The notes beneath the pieces are model-generated. The model saw nothing but the letters and a program-made list of their open reading frames with translations. It was not told where the DNA came from and did no database searches. Shown piece after piece: positions 4,028-5,676 of a stretch of 5,676 nucleotides of DNA (positions within the stretch are counted from its first letter, which is position 1; each line of letters opens with the position of its first letter). Origin of the DNA: Acidobacteriota bacterium (GTDB lineage: Bacteria > Acidobacteriota > Terriglobia > Bryobacterales > Bryobacteraceae); contig CANNLB010000232.1 of the NCBI GenBank assembly GCA_947505565.1, positions 1-5,676 of the forward strand, in the 5' to 3' direction. Made by a program: the position numbers and the translations under genes.

Positions 4028-5676
4028 TGCGCCGCTCCGCGGCAGGGCGGGGTGAGCCAATCGGGCAGGTTGCGGCACGCGGGAGCTGAGTTGGGAGCGG
4101 CGAGGGCGGCGGCGGTGCGGAGGAGGGGGGCGGCTTCTCTGGGGGGCAGGAGGAGGCCGTGGAGGTGATAGGGCCGGTCCCATTCCGGCCAACGCTCTTC
4201 GATGCGGCGCAGGCGTTGAATGGCCTCCGCAGTGCGTTTTTCGAGCGCGAGGACGACGGATTCGGTGAGGAATATGCCGCGGTTTTCCGGGGCGTCGGTT
4301 ATGGCGAGAGTGAGCGTTTGGGCGGCTTCGCGGTAGCGGCCATGGGCGGCGAGGAGGAGGGCGGCTTGCTCGACGAGTTGCGGGCGTGCGCCGCGCCATG
4401 ACGGGGAGGGCGCGACGAGTTTGAGGGCTTCGTTGCCGCGTCCGAGGCGATCGAGGATTCTGGCCTTGAGAAGCAGGTATTCGGCGGATTGCTCGGTGGT
4501 GGGGATCTTGTCCAACGCCGAAAGGGCGGCCGACGGCTCGGCAGTTTGGAACAGGGCGATCGCTTGGTCGAGTAAGCTGCCGGAGCGTTCGAGGAAGGGT
4601 AGTGCCTGAGCCGGTCGGCCGGCGTCGAGAAGCGCGCGGCCGACTTGGGATAGTACATCCTGGTCGGAGTTTTTTGTCAGAAGGGCTTGGAACTCCGGCG
4701 TGGCGTCGGTCTCGTTTCCATCGGCCAGTAGGAGCTTCGCCAGATGGAGGCGGAGGAGAGCGTCATCGGGTCGGGCGGCGACCATGGCGCGAAACCGGGC
4801 GATTTCGCGGGCGCGGCGTTCGGGCGGGGATAAGGTGGCGAGATCGATCATGCCGGGCTCACGGCGGGGATCCCGTTGGCGGGCGGGGCGGAGCTTTTTA
4901 TATTGTTCGAGCCAACGTTGTGCTTCCTGCTCGTGGCCGTGCTCCATCAGGATACGGCCGAGGTGGAGCCGTACTTCCCAACCGGTCGGGTCGATTTCGG
5001 CGGCTTGGCGGAAGGCTTTTTCTGCCTGAGTGGGGCGATCGAGCGCGAGCAGAACCAGCCCGTATTGATCCAGCGCGCGGACGTCTTTGGGGTTCAGTTT
5101 GAGCGCCGTTTCGAGGTGAGCGATCGCGTCTTCATCCCGGCCCAGCCGGTGGAGTAACCAGGCTCTGGCGGTGTGGGCGGGTGCTAGCGCGGGGTTGAGG
5201 CGGACTGCTTCGGCGAGGTGGGCGAGAGAGTTTTCCGGATCGGTTTTCCAGCATAGCTGGGCGAGCTGAAAGTGTCCAGTCGGGTCTTGCGGTTGGCTGG
5301 CAACGTAGGCTGCGAGGGCCGCCATTCCTTCCTGCGAACGGGCCTGGGAGCGGGAGGTGGAATTGGCGACAGCGTAGGCGCGATCTCGTTGGGCGTTGAG
5401 ATCGGCGGGTTGGAGTTTGAGATAGCGATCAAAGGCCAGGGCCGCGTCGCCAAAGAAGCCGGCATCTTCGGCGGCGCGGGCGAGAGCGAGGGCGATACCG
5501 GGGTGGAGCGGAGCCTGGTTTTGGGCGCGGGCGAGGAGAAAGACGGCGCGTGGGGAATCGCCGCTGGCCGCGTGGGCAGAACCGAGTTCGAAGAGGACGG
5601 CCGGGTCGTCCGGGCGCAGGCGGAGCGCGGCTTCCAGCGCCTCCCGGGCGCGGGCGAAATCACCGGCGCGGGAGGC
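4024..5676 (-). CDS. Tetratricopeptide-repeat protein, 5'-truncated by window edge
   Basis: The frame is open from the window edge to the TGA at 4026-4024, giving 550 visible residues with no start codon needed inside the window. Numbering from the edge, TPR-like helix pairs are recognisable around 1-22 (partial), 25-57, 58-92, 132-163, 165-198, 199-232 and 233-265, with typical endings such as LRLRPDD, LKLNPKD and AEIDPTG. A linker rich in Arg and Pro (264-290) is followed by a second, more degenerate set (290-335, 339-365, 395-420, 430-462, 464-497). The C-terminus carries two cysteines (534 and 545) in a Pro-rich tail. TPR domains mediate protein-protein contacts; no enzymatic domain is visible. 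The N-terminus is missing, so a signal peptide or membrane anchor cannot be judged. It overlaps the CRTAC1 gene by ATGA, so the two are probably made together. An ATG at 5325 could be taken as the start, but the frame is open for 117 codons upstream and these also read as TPRs. Confidence 0.88.
   Translation of the reverse strand, partial: ASRAGDFARAREALEAALRLRPDDPAVLFELGSAHAASGDSPRAVFLLARAQNQAPLHPGIALALARAAEDAGFFGDAALAFDRYLKLQPADLNAQRDRAYAVANSTSRSQARSQEGMAALAAYVASQPQDPTGHFQLAQLCWKTDPENSLAHLAEAVRLNPALAPAHTARAWLLHRLGRDEDAIAHLETALKLNPKDVRALDQYGLVLLALDRPTQAEKAFRQAAEIDPTGWEVRLHLGRILMEHGHEQEAQRWLEQYKKLRPARQRDPRREPGMIDLATLSPPERRAREIARFRAMVAARPDDALLRLHLAKLLLADGNETDATPEFQALLTKNSDQDVLSQVGRALLDAGRPAQALPFLERSGSLLDQAIALFQTAEPSAALSALDKIPTTEQSAEYLLLKARILDRLGRGNEALKLVAPSPSWRGARPQLVEQAALLLAAHGRYREAAQTLTLAITDAPENRGIFLTESVVLALEKRTAEAIQRLRRIEERWPEWDRPYHLHGLLLPPREAAPLLRTAAALAAPNSAPACRNLPDWLTPPCRGAAQ
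4035..4038 (-). promoter_or_regulatory. Shine-Dalgarno sequence of the CRTAC1 gene
   Basis: GGAG lies 7 nt upstream of the ATG at 4027 and inside the last codons of the TPR gene. It is the best ribosome-binding sequence at any junction in the window, and it supports the 544-residue start rather than the upstream ATG at 4399. Confidence 0.6.

Noticed and set aside
3062..4168. Long plus-strand open frame (368 codons) opposite CRTAC1
   Set aside because: It is Val/Gly/Ala/Glu-rich with no domain-like pattern and spans the junction of two real genes; it is an antisense shadow.
4028..4399. Upstream start for CRTAC1 giving 668 residues
   Set aside because: The extra 124 residues are an Arg/Pro-rich out-of-frame reading of the TPR gene. 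The ATG at 4027 has an ATGA overlap, a GGAG site and a signal-like N-terminus.
5314..5335. ATG at 5325 with AGGAAGGA just upstream, as start of the TPR gene
   Set aside because: The frame is open to the window edge and the 117 upstream codons also read as TPR repeats, so this is internal. The Shine-Dalgarno-like sequence is also too close to the ATG. A minor internal start cannot be excluded.
1..5676. RNA genes, CRISPR arrays, insertion sequences, terminators or promoters
   Set aside because: The window is coding throughout, no direct-repeat arrays or terminal inverted repeats were seen, and GGC-type short repeats are codon-driven.

Overview
The window is a densely packed, high-GC piece of bacterial chromosome in which every base except a 3-nt gap (912-914) is protein-coding, all on the minus strand. 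Read in the direction of transcription (from 5676 down to 1), it holds four genes: (1) a tetratricopeptide-repeat (TPR) protein whose N-terminus lies beyond the right edge; (2) a CRTAC1-type protein with seven FG-GAP/VCBS calcium-loop repeats and a C-terminal ASPIC/UnbV domain; (3) a peptidase-M81 (MlrC-like) metalloprotein; and (4) an MFS transporter of the anion:cation symporter (ACS) type, cut off by the left edge.

The gene junctions are the clearest structural signal. TPR and CRTAC1 overlap by ATGA (4024-4027), CRTAC1 and M81 overlap by ATGA (2393-2396), and M81 and MFS are separated by one codon (TAG CCC ATG, 917-909). This is the layout of one polycistronic, translationally coupled message. 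I see no promoter, terminator, RNA gene, mobile element or CRISPR array, and there is no non-coding stretch long enough to hold one. The operon must begin right of 5676, and its MFS gene ends left of position 1.

The organism is probably a member of Acidobacteriota (a Solibacter/Bryobacter-like lineage), or less likely Planctomycetota/Verrucomicrobiota. This is inferred from high GC and from the TPR plus CRTAC1/ASPIC pairing with an M81 peptidase, all common in those groups; no marker gene proves it. The coding strand is C-rich and G-poor, which puts many G-runs on the template strand and creates long meaningless open frames on the plus strand.

Functionally, the CRTAC1 protein appears to be exported, the M81 protein is cytoplasmic by sequence (no signal peptide), and the MFS protein is in the inner membrane. 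A plausible but unproven reading is a uptake-and-hydrolysis module (MFS plus M81) joined to a surface or periplasmic binding/scaffold pair (CRTAC1 plus TPR). The substrate cannot be read from the sequence.
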